DNA of 57,926 nt from Chelativorans sp. (GCF_031180965.1 NZ_JAPSLH010000028.1:1-57926), one strand, 5' to 3'. Shown: positions 18,404 to 28,216, counted from the first letter of the stretch. Notes: generated from the sequence alone by a model not told the origin. Program-made: numbers and translations.

Positions 18404-18814
18404 TCAGCGGGGGACGGCTGCGCCGAAATTGAGCTTGGCCATGCGGCCGGCGGTCAGGCGCACCATGCTCGGATTCTCCGTCGTCAGCCGGTAGCCGGTG
18501 GGCAGCGACCGCGTGTCGACCTTCATGATGAAGTTGGAGCCGAGCGAACCCTCCGGCATGTCCGCGCAGGCGACGTGGAAGCGGCCATGCTCGTCCGTGA
18601 TGATAAGCCAGCCCTTGGGCGTTGCCACCCGCACGCCGGGAAGCCCTTTCTCCCCCCTGTCCTGCAGGCCGTTGCCGTTCCGGTCGTTGAACACCTTGCC
18701 GATGACCTCAGCGCATTCGAAGGATTGCGCGGCGGCGCCGGCGGGCAGCGCGGGAGCGGCAAGTGCGGCAATGGCCGCGCAAAGGGCCAGTCGGCTGTGT
18801 CTGATGCTGGCCAT
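18404..18814 (-). CDS. Secreted SdrD B-like (Cna-B type) domain protein
   Basis: A 136-residue exported protein. ATG 18814 is chosen because it gives a clean signal peptide ending in AGAAAQ; the frame is open further upstream but lacks a good start. The mature part is one SdrD B-like / carboxypeptidase-regulatory-like beta sandwich. [20 protein letters not shown] is the typical calcium-loop opening (DRNGNGLQD), then [20 protein letters not shown]. Family members are usually repeated in large surface proteins; here the domain stands alone, which is unusual. Possible roles are a periplasmic structural or adhesion accessory protein. It lies 218 bases from the divergent liv operon. Confidence 0.75.
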   Translation of the reverse strand: MASIRHSRLALCAAIAALAAPALPAGAAAQSFECAEVIGKVFNDRNGNGLQDRGEKGLPGVRVATPKGWLIITDEHGRFHVACADMPEGSLGSNFIMKVDTRSLPTGYRLTTENPSMVRLTAGRMAKLNFGAAVPR

Positions 18815-19031
18815 GCGGTCTCGCCCCGGTTCTGTCTGCGGCAGCAACCCGCCAATGAGCCGGACAATGGCCGTTCCGTCAAGTCGGCATTTGGAGGGGT
18901 TGTGTACGCCGCCACCGATGCTACCCTCCGCGCATGCTGCGGGGCGCCCGGACGTGGAGAAGGCCGGACCGGACCGGAGAAGACCGGGAGAAAGGGCCAC
19001 CGCGCAGGTGAATCATGATGGGAGGAAGAGC

Positions 19032-20237
19032 ATGAGAACACTGGCATTTATTTCAGCGGCCCTCCTGGCCGCCACGGCCATGCCCGCCCTGGCGCAGGTT
19101 TCCGACGAGAAGGTGAAGATCGGGATCCTGAACGACCAGTCGGGCGTCTATGCCGACTTCGGCGGAAAGTGGTCGTTCGAGGCGGCGAAGATGGCGGCCG
19201 AGGATTATGGGGGCAAGGTGCTGAACGCCCCGATCGAGATCGTCACGGCCGACCATCAGAACAAGCCGGACATCGCCTCCAACATCGCCCGGCAATGGTA
19301 CGACACCGAGCAGGTGGATTCGATCATGGAGCTCACCACCTCCTCGGTGGCGCTCGCCGTGCAGGGGATCTCGAAGGAGAAGAAGAAGATCGACATCGTC
19401 ACGGGCGCCGCGACGACGGAGCTGACGGGCGCCCAATGCTCTCCCTACGGCTTCCACTGGGCCTACGACACCCATGCTCTGGCGGTCGGCACCGGCGGGG
19501 CGCTGGTGGAACAGGGCGGCGACACCTGGTTCTTCCTGACCGCCGACTACGCCTTCGGCTATTCGCTGGAGGAGCAGACCTCGAACTTCGTCAAGTCGAA
19601 GGGGGGGCAGGTGCTGGGCTCGGTGCGCCATCCCCTCGCCTCCACCGACTATTCCTCCTTCCTTCTGCAGGCGCAGTCCTCGGGCGCCAAGGTCATCGGC
19701 CTTGCCAATGCGGGTCTCGACACGTCCAACGCCATCAAGCAGGCGGCGGAGTTCGGCATCGTGGCGGGCGGGCAGCGGCTGGCCGCGCTGCTTTTCACGC
19801 TGTCCGAGGTACACGGCCTGGGCCTGGAAGCGGCGCAGGGCCTGACGCTGACCGAGGGCTATTACTGGGACCGCGACGATACCTCGCGCCAATTCGCCCA
19901 GCGCTTCATGGAGCGCACCGGCCGCATGCCGAACATGATCCATGCCGGCACCTATTCGGCCGTCACGCAATATCTGAAGGCGATCGAGGCCGCCGGCACG
20001 GACGAGACCGAGGCGGTCGCCGCGAAGCTGCATGAGATGCCGGTCGACGACGTCTTCGCGCAAGGCGGCAAGGTGGGCGCGAACGGGCGCCTGATCAAGG
20101 ACATGTACCTGCTCGAAGTGAAGGCGCCGTCGGAGAGCAAGCAGGCCTGGGACTACTTCAACGTGCTGGCGACCATTCCCGGCGACCAGGCCTATATGAA
20201 GCCGGCCGAAAGCGGCTGCCCGCTCGCCAGTCAGTAA
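19032..20237 (+). CDS. LIV-type ABC transporter periplasmic binding protein
   Basis: The periplasmic receptor of a branched-chain amino-acid/amide type ABC importer. ATG 19032 follows GGGAGGAAGAG and starts a signal peptide ending PALAQ. The 401-residue protein has the type-I two-lobe binding fold (PF13458 type), opening VKIGILNDQSGVYADFGG, with MTTSSVAL-like and VTGAATTEL segments lining the ligand site. It belongs to a subfamily not tied to leucine; such proteins bind amino acids, aromatic acids or amides, and the ligand cannot be read from sequence. The TAA stop shares its last base with the next start (TAATG), so translation is coupled with the ATPase gene. First gene of the operon. Confidence 0.93.
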   Translation: MRTLAFISAALLAATAMPALAQVSDEKVKIGILNDQSGVYADFGGKWSFEAAKMAAEDYGGKVLNAPIEIVTADHQNKPDIASNIARQWYDTEQVDSIMELTTSSVALAVQGISKEKKKIDIVTGAATTELTGAQCSPYGFHWAYDTHALAVGTGGALVEQGGDTWFFLTADYAFGYSLEEQTSNFVKSKGGQVLGSVRHPLASTDYSSFLLQAQSSGAKVIGLANAGLDTSNAIKQAAEFGIVAGGQRLAALLFTLSEVHGLGLEAAQGLTLTEGYYWDRDDTSRQFAQRFMERTGRMPNMIHAGTYSAVTQYLKAIEAAGTDETEAVAAKLHEMPVDDVFAQGGKVGANGRLIKDMYLLEVKAPSESKQAWDYFNVLATIPGDQAYMKPAESGCPLASQ

Positions 20238-21043
20238 TGGCCATGAGCGATGCGATGACGGCGGCCGCTCCCGGCCGCCAGGCGGATTCGCGTCCGCAGG
20301 CGGTGCTTTCCGCCCGCGGGCTGCGGCGCGAGTTCGGCGGCTTCCTCGCGGTGAAGGATGTGGACATCGACGCCCATCACGGGCAGATCCACGCGCTCAT
20401 CGGCCCGAATGGCGCCGGCAAGACGACCGTCTTTAACCTGCTCACCAAATTCATCGAGCCGACGAGCGGCACGATCCTGCTCGAAGGGCGCGACATCACG
20501 CGGCTGTCGGCGGCGCGGGTGGCGCGGCTGGGACTGGTGCGCTCGTTCCAGATCTCGGCGACCTTCCCTCACCTGTCCGTGCTCGACAATGTGCGCGTGG
20601 CGCTGCAGCGGCCGCAAGGGCTCGGCTACCAGTTCTGGCTGCCCGTTTCGTCGCTGAACCGGCTGAACCGGCGGGCGGAGGAACTGCTCACCTCCGTTGG
20701 CCTCGCCGACGAGCGGCACAAGCTCGCCGCGGATCTTTCCTATGGGCGCAAGCGCGTCCTGGAGATCGCCACCACGCTCGCCCTTGACCCGAAGGTGCTG
20801 CTGCTCGACGAGCCGATGGCCGGCATGGGCCAGGAGGATATCGGCAAGGTGTCGGAGATCATCCGGGCGGTGGCGAAGGACCGGGCCGTGCTGATGGTCG
20901 AGCACAATCTGAAGGTCGTGGCCGATCTCTGCGACCGGATCACGGTTCTGCAGCGGGGCGAGGTGATCGCCTCCGGCGACTATGAGACCGTGAGCCGAAA
21001 CGAGCAGGTGAGGCTTGCCTATATGGGTACGGCCCATGGCTGA
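20237..21043 (+). CDS. livG: LIV-type ABC transporter ATP-binding protein (LivG)
   Basis: One of two cytoplasmic ATPases of the importer. Walker A is GPNGAGKTT, followed by a Q-loop region around SFQISATFPHLSV. The signature is degenerate (LSYGRKRVLEIA in place of LSGGQ), which is typical of LivG in this family, and Walker B is VLLLDEPMAGMG. Then come a switch His (VEHNLKVV) and the C-terminal LivG extension ending LAYMGTAHG. At 268 residues it is normal for LivG. It overlaps its upstream neighbour by one base and the next gene by eight, showing tight translational coupling. Confidence 0.93.
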   Translation: MAMSDAMTAAAPGRQADSRPQAVLSARGLRREFGGFLAVKDVDIDAHHGQIHALIGPNGAGKTTVFNLLTKFIEPTSGTILLEGRDITRLSAARVARLGLVRSFQISATFPHLSVLDNVRVALQRPQGLGYQFWLPVSSLNRLNRRAEELLTSVGLADERHKLAADLSYGRKRVLEIATTLALDPKVLLLDEPMAGMGQEDIGKVSEIIRAVAKDRAVLMVEHNLKVVADLCDRITVLQRGEVIASGDYETVSRNEQVRLAYMGTAHG

Positions 21044-21746
21044 GCGCGCGCCACTCCTCATGCTTTCTGATCTCCATGCCTGGTATGGCGAAAGCCATGT
21101 GCTGCACGGGGTGAATCTTGAGGTCTTTCCCGGCGAGACGGTGACGCTGCTCGGCCGCAACGGCGTCGGCAAGACGACCACGCTGCGCGCCATAATGGGC
21201 ATCATCCGCAAGCGCAGCGGCAAGATCACTTTCGACGGCAAGGATCTCCTGCGCCTGCCGCTGCATCGCACCGCGCATCAGGGCATCGGCTTCGTGCCGG
21301 AGGAGCGAGGCATCTTCTCCACCCTCTCCGTGGAGGAGAACCTCCTGCTTCCTCCCGTCGTTTCCGAGGGCGGCATGAGCATGGAGGAGATTTTTGACCT
21401 CTTCCCGAACCTCAAGGAGCGGCGCGGCAGTCAGGGCACGAAGCTTTCCGGGGGCGAGCAACAGATGCTGGCCATCGCGCGCATGCTGCGGACTGGGGTG
21501 CGGCTGCTCCTCCTCGACGAGCCGACGGAAGGGCTTGCGCCGGTGATCGTCCAACGCATCGGCGAGGTGCTGACGGAGTTGAAGAAGCGCGGCATGACGG
21601 TCCTTCTCGTCGAGCAAAATTTCCACTTCGCCCGCCGCATCGCCGACCGCTTCTATCTGATGGAGCACGGACGGGTGACCTCCGGCTTCCCCGTGGCCGA
21701 GCTCGACAGCCGCATGGAATCGCTGCACGACGCGCTGGGAGTCTAG
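21036..21746 (+). CDS. livF: LIV-type ABC transporter ATP-binding protein (LivF)
   Basis: The second ATPase of the importer, 236 residues. Walker A is GRNGVGKTT, the signature LSGGEQQMLAIAR, and Walker B LLLLDEPTEGLAPV; the switch His is replaced by VEQNFHFA, as usual in LivF. ATG 21036 is chosen because its eight-base overlap with livG is typical; an in-frame TTG at 21015 would add seven residues. It pairs with LivG on the two permeases LivH and LivM. Confidence 0.92.
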   Translation: MAERAPLLMLSDLHAWYGESHVLHGVNLEVFPGETVTLLGRNGVGKTTTLRAIMGIIRKRSGKITFDGKDLLRLPLHRTAHQGIGFVPEERGIFSTLSVEENLLLPPVVSEGGMSMEEIFDLFPNLKERRGSQGTKLSGGEQQMLAIARMLRTGVRLLLLDEPTEGLAPVIVQRIGEVLTELKKRGMTVLLVEQNFHFARRIADRFYLMEHGRVTSGFPVAELDSRMESLHDALGV

Positions 21747-21749
21747 GCC

Positions 21750-22637
21750 ATGACGATGATCTTCGGCATTCCGCTCCAGGCATTTCTAGGCCAGCTTCTC
21801 GTCGGGCTGATCAACGGCTCGTTCTACGCCATGCTGAGCCTGGGCCTGGCGATCATTTTCGGAATGCTGCGCGTCATCAATTTCGCCCATGGCGCGCAGT
21901 ATATGCTGGGGGCCTTTGTCGGCTATCTGCTTCTGACAAATCTCGGCATCGGCTACTGGCCGGCGCTGATCCTCGCTCCGCTGATCGTCGGCATCAGCGG
22001 CATGATCGTCGAGCGGCTGTTCCTGTCGCGCCTCTACGACCTTGATCATCTCTACGGCCTGCTCTTCACCTTCGGCCTCGCGCTGGTGATCGAGGGCACG
22101 TTCCGCTACTATTACGGCGTCTCCGGACAGGCCTATACGCCTCCCCCCGCGCTCACCGGCGCCGTCAATCTCGGCTTCATGTTCCTGCCGGTCTATCGCG
22201 GCTGGGCGGTGCTCGCCTCCCTGGTGATCTGCCTTGGCACATGGCTTGCCATCGAGAAGACGAAGCTCGGCTCCTATCTCCGCGCGGCCACGGAGAACCC
22301 CACCCTCGTGCAGGCCTTCGGCGTCAACGTCCCGCTGCTTCTGACGCTCACCTACGGCATCGGCGCGGGCCTGGCCGGGCTGGCCGGCATCATGGCCGCG
22401 CCCGTCTATCAGGTGAGCCCGCTGATGGGCTCCAACCTCATCATCATCGTCTTCGCTGTCGTGGTGGTGGGCGGCATGGGCTCGATTCTCGGGGCGATCG
22501 TAACCGGCTATATGCTGGGCCTGGCCGAGGGGTTGACCAAGGTCTTCTACCCCGAAGCCTCCAACATAGTCATCTTCGTCATCATGGCGATCGTGCTGCT
22601 CGTGCGGCCGGCCGGCCTGTTCGGAAAGGATGCCTGA
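21750..22637 (+). CDS. livH: LIV-type ABC transporter permease (LivH)
   Basis: Inner-membrane permease of 295 residues with about eight hydrophobic helices. It opens with the family-typical LLVGLINGSFYAMLSLGLAIIFGMLRVINFAHG. The EAA-like coupling loop and the Gly-rich GMGSILGAIVTGYMLG segment near the C-terminus are conserved, and it ends VRPAGLFGKDA. Three bases separate it from livF, and its end overlaps the livM start. Forms the transmembrane channel with LivM. Confidence 0.93.
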   Translation: MTMIFGIPLQAFLGQLLVGLINGSFYAMLSLGLAIIFGMLRVINFAHGAQYMLGAFVGYLLLTNLGIGYWPALILAPLIVGISGMIVERLFLSRLYDLDHLYGLLFTFGLALVIEGTFRYYYGVSGQAYTPPPALTGAVNLGFMFLPVYRGWAVLASLVICLGTWLAIEKTKLGSYLRAATENPTLVQAFGVNVPLLLTLTYGIGAGLAGLAGIMAAPVYQVSPLMGSNLIIIVFAVVVVGGMGSILGAIVTGYMLGLAEGLTKVFYPEASNIVIFVIMAIVLLVRPAGLFGKDA

Positions 22638-23598
22638 CATGGCCGACCTGACGCTCTCGGAGGTGGAGGCCCGGCGCGCTGCGCGCTTCGATCTCCTGCT
22701 GCTGGCGGTGGGAGTGGCGGGGCTGATCGCCGCGCCCTTCTTCTTCTATCCCATCTTCCTCATGAAGATGCTGTGCTTCGCGCTCTTTGCCTGCGCATTC
22801 AACCTGCTGCTCGGCTTCACGGGCCTGCTGTCCTTCGGGCATGCGGCCTTCTTCGGTGGCGCCGCCTATTTCACGGCCCATGCCGTCAAGGAATGGGGTT
22901 GGACGCCCGAGGCCGGCGTCCTGCTCGGCCTTGTCGGCGCCGCCGCTATGGGTGCGGTGATGGGCTTTCTCGCCATCCGCCGCCAGGGCATCTATTTCGC
23001 CATGATCACGCTGGCGCTGTCGCAGATGTTCTTCTTCTTCTGCCTGCAGGCTCCCTTCACCAAGGGCGAGGACGGCCTTCAGGGCGTCCCGCGCGGGCAT
23101 CTTTTCGGCCTGATGGATCTCAACCAGCCGCTCAACATCTATTATTTCGTGCTGGCGGTCTTCCTGATCGGCGTCTTTGCCATCTGGCGCATCGTCAACT
23201 CACCCTTCGGCATGATCCTGAAGTCGATCCGCGAGAACGAGAACCGCGCGGTCTCGCTCGGCTACAGCGTACAGAAATACAAGCTCGCCGCCTTTATCAT
23301 GTCGGCTGGGCTCGCCGGTCTTGCCGGCGCGCTGAAAGCGCTCGTCTTCCAGTTCGCCACCCTGACCGATGTGAGCTGGCAGATGTCCGGCGAGGTGATC
23401 CTGATGACGCTGCTCGGCGGCATCGGCACCATGGTGGGGCCGATCGTCGGAGCGGGGCTGGTCGTGGCGCTGCAGAACTATCTTGCCACCTCCCCGCTGC
23501 CGGTGACGATCGTGACAGGTGCGATCTTCATGATATGCGTGCTCGTCTTCCGCCGCGGCATCGTCGGCGAAATCCAGGCGCGGCTGCTGCGCAGATAG
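22630..23598 (+). CDS. livM: LIV-type ABC transporter permease (LivM)
   Basis: Second permease, 322 residues, with hydrophobic helices throughout. Conserved LivM segments include FNLLLGFTGLLSFGHAAFFG near residue 57, then QGIYFAMITLALSQMFFF. Near residue 250 is GEVILMTLLGGIGTMVGPIVGA. ATG 22630 overlaps the livH stop; ATG 22639 is an equally possible start three codons later. Last gene of the importer operon; 73 bases separate it from sfsA. Confidence 0.93.
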   Translation: MPDMADLTLSEVEARRAARFDLLLLAVGVAGLIAAPFFFYPIFLMKMLCFALFACAFNLLLGFTGLLSFGHAAFFGGAAYFTAHAVKEWGWTPEAGVLLGLVGAAAMGAVMGFLAIRRQGIYFAMITLALSQMFFFFCLQAPFTKGEDGLQGVPRGHLFGLMDLNQPLNIYYFVLAVFLIGVFAIWRIVNSPFGMILKSIRENENRAVSLGYSVQKYKLAAFIMSAGLAGLAGALKALVFQFATLTDVSWQMSGEVILMTLLGGIGTMVGPIVGAGLVVALQNYLATSPLPVTIVTGAIFMICVLVFRRGIVGEIQARLLRR

Positions 23599-23671
23599 AG
23601 GTTGCCCTGCCCTTTGCCCCGCGCGTTGCGGGCGGTAAGGGAGAACCCGACCCGCCAACGCCCTGCCGCCC

Positions 23672-24373
23672 ATGAAATTCCCGTCTCCCCTCACCGAAGC
23701 CCGGCTCCTCCGCCGCTACAAGCGCTTCCTGGCCGACGTCGTGATCGCCGACGGCACGGAGACGACGGTCGCTGTGCCGAATACCGGCTCCATGCTCGGC
23801 CTGACCGCGCCGGGCTCGCGCGTGCTGCTTTCCCGATGGGAGAACCCGAAGCGCAAATATCCCTACACGCTGGAGATCGTCGAGGCGGACGGGACGCTGG
23901 TGGGCATAAATACCGGCCTGCCGAACCGGCTGGCGGCGGAGGCGATCCGCGCCGGGCTCGTCGGCGATCTCGGGGAGTACCCGGTGGTACGGCCCGAGCA
24001 GCGCTATGGCCTGCGCTCGCGGATCGACTTCCTGCTGCAGCATCCGGAGCGCCCTCCCGCCTATGTGGAGGTGAAGAATGTGCATTTCATGCGCGACAAG
24101 GGCCTTGCCGAGTTCCCCGATACGACGACGGATCGCGGCGCCCGGCACCTCGACGAGCTGGCGGCCATGCGCGCTGCCGGCGCCCGCGCCGTGATGATCT
24201 ATGTGGTGCAGCGCGGCGATTGCTCCCGCTTCCGCCTCTGTGCGGATCTCGACCCGACCTACTGCGCCGCATTCGCACGCGCGCAGCGTGCGGGGGTTGA
24301 AGCTTTTGTGATAGGGTGCCAAATCTCTGCGGAAGCGATCATCCCCGATCGCCTGATCGAAATGGTATTCTGA
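23672..24373 (+). CDS. sfsA: SfsA family protein (sugar fermentation stimulation)
   Basis: A 233-residue cytoplasmic protein with the SfsA fold: an OB-like N-terminal half and a nuclease-like C-terminal half. Diagnostic segments are FLADVV near residue 18, [26 protein letters not shown] and YVEVKNV-F in the middle, then [18 protein letters not shown]. SfsA was first found as an E. coli factor promoting maltose use and binding DNA; the C-terminal core (D...EVK) suggests a nuclease. Stop and next start touch (TGAATG), so it is coupled with map. The sfsA-map-radC order is common in Rhizobiales and marks this as core chromosome. Confidence 0.94.
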   Translation: MKFPSPLTEARLLRRYKRFLADVVIADGTETTVAVPNTGSMLGLTAPGSRVLLSRWENPKRKYPYTLEIVEADGTLVGINTGLPNRLAAEAIRAGLVGDLGEYPVVRPEQRYGLRSRIDFLLQHPERPPAYVEVKNVHFMRDKGLAEFPDTTTDRGARHLDELAAMRAAGARAVMIYVVQRGDCSRFRLCADLDPTYCAAFARAQRAGVEAFVIGCQISAEAIIPDRLIEMVF

Positions 24374-25198
24374 ATGGTCACCTATCTCGACGCCGACGCA
24401 GCGCCTTTGCGCAATACCGGCCAGATCCGCCTTTATGGCGAGGAAGGCTTCGAGGGCATGCGCAGGGCGTGTCAGCTCACGGCGCGCTGTCTCGACGAAC
24501 TGGCTTCGATCGTCAAGCCCGGCCTGACGACTAATGCCATCGACCGGTTCGTCTTCGAATACGGCATGGATCACGGCGCCATTCCCGCCACGCTGAATTA
24601 TCGTGGCTACACCAAGTCCACCTGCACCTCGATCAACCATGTGGTCTGCCACGGGATTCCGGACGACAAGCCGCTCCGCGAAGGCGACATCGTCAATATC
24701 GACGTCACCTACGTGGTCGACGGCTGGCATGGCGATTCGAGCCGAATGTATCCGGTGGGGACCATCAAGCGCGCCGCCGAGCGCCTGCTGGAGGTTACCC
24801 ACGAGTGCCTGATGCGCGGCGTCGCGGCGGTGAAACCCGGCGCGCGCACGGGCGCCATCGGCGCGGCCATTCAGGCCTATGCGGAGGCGCAGCGCTGCTC
24901 GGTGGTGCGCGACTTCTGCGGCCATGGGGTGGGCCGGCTCTTCCACGACGCGCCGAACATCCTGCATTACGGCAGCCCGAACGAGGGCGTGGAGATGCGG
25001 CCGGGCATGATCTTCACCATCGAGCCCATGATCAATCTCGGCCGCCCGCATGTGAAGGTGCTCGCCGACGGCTGGACAGCCGTGACGCGCGACCGTTCGC
25101 TTTCGGCGCAGTACGAGCATACGGTGGGCGTGACCGAAACGGGGTGCGAGGTCTTCACGCTTTCGCCGGGTGGACTGGATCGGCCGGGACTGAGCTGA
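24374..25198 (+). CDS. map: Type I methionine aminopeptidase
   Basis: Removes the initiator Met from new proteins. The 274-residue pita-bread fold metalloenzyme has the expected ligands: Asp in [18 protein letters not shown], His in [11 protein letters not shown], Glu in FTIEPM and Glu in [11 protein letters not shown]. The substrate-site His lies in NHVVCHGIP. The length is typical for type Ia enzymes in alphaproteobacteria. It is immediately downstream of sfsA with no gap, and radC follows four bases later, so the three form an operon. Likely essential or near-essential unless a second copy exists elsewhere. Confidence 0.95.
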   Translation: MVTYLDADAAPLRNTGQIRLYGEEGFEGMRRACQLTARCLDELASIVKPGLTTNAIDRFVFEYGMDHGAIPATLNYRGYTKSTCTSINHVVCHGIPDDKPLREGDIVNIDVTYVVDGWHGDSSRMYPVGTIKRAAERLLEVTHECLMRGVAAVKPGARTGAIGAAIQAYAEAQRCSVVRDFCGHGVGRLFHDAPNILHYGSPNEGVEMRPGMIFTIEPMINLGRPHVKVLADGWTAVTRDRSLSAQYEHTVGVTETGCEVFTLSPGGLDRPGLS

Positions 25199-25202
25199 GG
25201 CT

Positions 25203-25889
25203 ATGGCGGCGGGGGCGGTTGGCATCGGCGACGACGAGGAACCGGGCTTCTCCGAAGGCCTCTTCCCGCCTGACGGGAACGCGGCCAAGCCGGCGGCGAG
25301 GGCCGAAAAGGCAAAGCTGAGGAAGCATTATGAGGGCCATCGCGAGCGGCTGCGCGAGCGCTTCGCGGAAGCGGGCAGCGACGCTCTCTCCGACTACGAG
25401 CTCCTGGAAATGGTACTGTTCCGCAGCATCCCCCGCGCGGACACCAAGGGACCGGCAAAGGCCCTTCTGCAGCATTTTGGCTCGATCGCGGAGGTGCTCG
25501 GGGCGCCGGAGCATCGCCTCAAGGAGATTCCCGGCATCGGCGAAGCGGCCGCGCGCGACCTGAAGCTGATCGCCGCCCTCACCCAGCGCATGCTGCGGAG
25601 CGAGGTGCGCGGCAAACAGGTGCTTTCCTCCTGGGCGCAGGTGCTCGACTATTGCCGCGCAAGCATGGCCTATGAGGACCGCGAGCAGTTCCGCATCCTC
25701 TTCCTCGACAAGAAGAACGCGCTGATCAAGGATGAGTGCCAGCAGACCGGCACGGTGGACCACACGCCCGTCTATCCGCGCGAGGTGGTGAGGCGGGCGC
25801 TGGAGCTCTCCGCCAGCGCGGTCATTCTTGTGCACAACCACCCCACTTACCCTGGTTCAATCACGCTGGATCACGCTCAACCACATTGA
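25203..25889 (+). pseudogene. radC: RadC (JAMM/MPN) protein, 3' end cut by an integrated element
   Basis: RadC-family protein, once linked to DNA repair; its real role is unsettled. The N-terminal helix-hairpin-helix region ([17 protein letters not shown], then [16 protein letters not shown]) and the start of the MPN domain ([33 protein letters not shown]) are normal. At VHNHP (codons 25833-25844) the sequence leaves the family: instead of S-G-D-P-x-P-S-x-x-D it reads [14 protein letters not shown] and stops. About 55 residues, including the metal-ligand Asp, are missing. An integrase starts 145 bases downstream, so the break looks like a site-specific integration junction. A truncated, probably inactive product of 228 residues is still encoded. 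Confidence 0.85.
25833..25870. other. Probable attachment-site junction in radC
   Basis: The radC reading frame matches its family up to CACAACCACCCC (25833-25844), then changes abruptly. With the integrase gene directly downstream, this is the likely att junction of the island. I could not find the missing radC 3' part elsewhere in the window, so the other end either lies beyond 57.9 kb or has been lost. Confidence 0.6.
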
Positions 25890-26033
25890 AGCATCACGGT
25901 TTTTCTGGGTTGCGTACTGGGTGCGGCTTTGGCAAACTGGGGGCCGTTTAAGGGGTAGGCAGACAGCTTCCAGAGCCCGAGCGCCGATCCCTATCTCCCC
26001 GAACGTCCCCAGTTGCCGAGAAGGAAAAACGCC

Positions 26034-27275
26034 GTGCCTAGCCTGACCGAATCCGCCATTCGCCAAGCGCTGAAGCGGGTGGAGAGCAAACGCAAGCAGG
26101 AGAACCTGGCAGATGGTGAGGGCCGTGGGACAGGCCGCCTGATCCTGGTTCTCAAGCCGATGCCGAAGCGGGTGACGGCCGACTGGATGGCGCAGCAATG
26201 GCGCGACAGAAAACGCACCAAGAAAAAGCTCGGAGCCTATCCGTCAATGTCCCTCGCGCAGGCACGGGAGATCTTCAAGCGCGACTTCGCCGACGTCATC
26301 CAGAAGGGCCGCAGCATCAAGATCGCGACCGACGCTCGACCAGGGACAGTGGCTGATCTATTCGAGGGCTACGTCACGTCGCTGAAGGCGGCGGGGAAGC
26401 CATCCTGGAAGGAGACCGAAAAGGGTCTCAGCAAGATCGCCGACACACTCGGACGCAATCGCCTCGCAAGCGAAATCGAATCCGAGGAGATCGTCGAGCT
26501 GATCCGGCCGATCTACGAGCGCGGGGCGCGATCGATGGCGGACCATGTGCGAGGCTACATTCATGCGGCGTACAGCTGGGGAATGAAGTCCGACAACGAC
26601 TATCGCAACACCTCCCCTCGCCGCTTCCGCATTCCGTACAATCCAGCTTCGGGTATTCCGACGGAACCCAAGGTCCAGGGCACCCGGTGGCTCAGCGAAG
26701 ACGAGTTCGTGCGGCTCTATCGCTGGCTTGAATGCCCGGACACCCCTGTTCATCCCTCCTACCCCCGCGCTGTGCAGCTCATCATGCTGACTGGCCAGCG
26801 CGTCGAGGAAATCGCCCGTCTGCATATAGACCAGTGGGATGCAACTGAGCGGATCATCGACTGGTCGAAGACCAAGAACCTCCAGCCACATGCCGTTCCT
26901 GTCCCATCGCTTGCGGCCGAGCTCATCGAGTCGATCAAGCCGAACGTGTACGGCTGGTACTTTCCCTCGGCCAAGGACCCATCGAAGCCTGTCAGCCACG
27001 CGACGCTTTACAGCTTTGTCTGGCGCCAGCGCGACCGCGGTGTCATCCCTCATGCCACAAACCGGGACCTCCGCCGGACGTTCAAGACGCTTGCCGGCAA
27101 GGCGGGCGTTTCGAAGGAGATACGCGATCGGCTTCAGAACCATGCGTTACAGGACGTCAGCTCGAAGAACTACGACCGCTGGAACTACATGCCCGAGAAG
27201 CGCGCCGGCATGGCAAAATGGGACAAATTCGTCCGAGCCATGCTGCATCGGAAGCGGCTAAAAACTGCAGCTTGA
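26034..27275 (+). CDS. int: Tyrosine-type site-specific integrase
   Basis: Catalyses integration and excision of the island. GTG 26034 is chosen because AAGGA lies eight bases upstream; an in-frame TTG at 26013 is possible. The order is an N-terminal arm-binding region with KKKLGAYPSMSLAQAREI (DUF4102/P4-integrase-like), a SAM-like core-binding domain at about 105-200, then the catalytic domain. Visible catalytic residues are Arg in LTGQRVEEIARL, the RDLRRTF box, His in LQNHALQDVSS and the Tyr nucleophile in KNYDRW. The full 413 residues suggest an active enzyme. It reads away from truncated radC, the usual placement at an element end. Confidence 0.92.
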   Translation: MPSLTESAIRQALKRVESKRKQENLADGEGRGTGRLILVLKPMPKRVTADWMAQQWRDRKRTKKKLGAYPSMSLAQAREIFKRDFADVIQKGRSIKIATDARPGTVADLFEGYVTSLKAAGKPSWKETEKGLSKIADTLGRNRLASEIESEEIVELIRPIYERGARSMADHVRGYIHAAYSWGMKSDNDYRNTSPRRFRIPYNPASGIPTEPKVQGTRWLSEDEFVRLYRWLECPDTPVHPSYPRAVQLIMLTGQRVEEIARLHIDQWDATERIIDWSKTKNLQPHAVPVPSLAAELIESIKPNVYGWYFPSAKDPSKPVSHATLYSFVWRQRDRGVIPHATNRDLRRTFKTLAGKAGVSKEIRDRLQNHALQDVSSKNYDRWNYMPEKRAGMAKWDKFVRAMLHRKRLKTAA

Positions 27276-28216
27276 AATATGGATTCGAATATTTGCACTC
27301 TTTGCAGAAGGGACCAGACAACGATCGAGATTGAGCCTGCAACGCACGGTTCTCCTCGATAGCGGTGGTTTTGTAAGGGCAAGATTGGTATCCTGCTTAT
27401 TGGTGATATCGCGCATAGGAACGGCCAGCGTGCGGCGGCCAAAACGGGGGCTTTACTGCCGGGCAGCGTTGGGGCCGAGGACTGGCCGTTGCTGGGGATA
27501 AATGTAGTCCGCGCCCTCCTTGCGTAAGAGTTCGAGGTCCCCAAGCAATCCATCAATCCGGCTATGGCCTGCATAAATAAGTAGATCGCCGCGCTGAATT
27601 GCTATGATCGGTTTCTTGTCTGCCGTCGACTTCGGGCAAGCCGCTTGTGCGCGTCAATGCGAGCTGGATGGAGCTTTTACGCTCTATCCGGACAGCAAGG
27701 GGGTCCGCGCTAGATTCCTGGTGCATCTTTCGGACTCCCCCGGGGATCGCTTGCTCGCGGGGAGTGATGTGGAGGAGGCGTTGATCGAGCGCTGCGTCAC
27801 CTCGGGTGGAAGACGTCAGCTATTTCTTCCCGCGCGGCGAGGATATGTTCGGTATCAATGTGCGGGGCTCCGCCTCGATCGACAAACTTCTCGCGACCCG
27901 CCGCGTGTTGTGCGCGATCCGGGCTTTCAATCTAACGCACATAAACCGGGGTCGGAATGCCTATCAGGCGAGCCACTGTTACAGCCTGGCGGATCACATG
28001 CTGGAGAGTTGAGTGGCTTTGGGCCGTCTTGGCCGCGGTGAACTGGTGGTGAATGTACGAAGCGTATAGATCTCGGCGCTCCGGGGTGGCTTCACTATGT
28101 AGGTGATGTGACACCAGATGAGCCCCTTCAATTCAATGCACATAGAAAAATCACGCTTCTTTGTCCCCCTGTCCCGTCGTGGATCGATAATGCTCCTGAA
28201 ACTGGAGGAGCGATCC
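27276..28216 (+). other. Low-information stretch with gene remnants
   Basis: No gene I can support firmly. A plus-strand frame from 27604 to 28041 (145 codons) begins plausibly but its second half looks non-protein-like. The next frame (27806-28012) reads better there, as if one frameshift divides an old gene. On the minus strand 27453-27653 is an open stretch without a start codon that reads like a real protein tail (GDLLIYAGHSRIDGLLGDLE). This suggests decayed genes behind the integrase. Confidence 0.35.
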
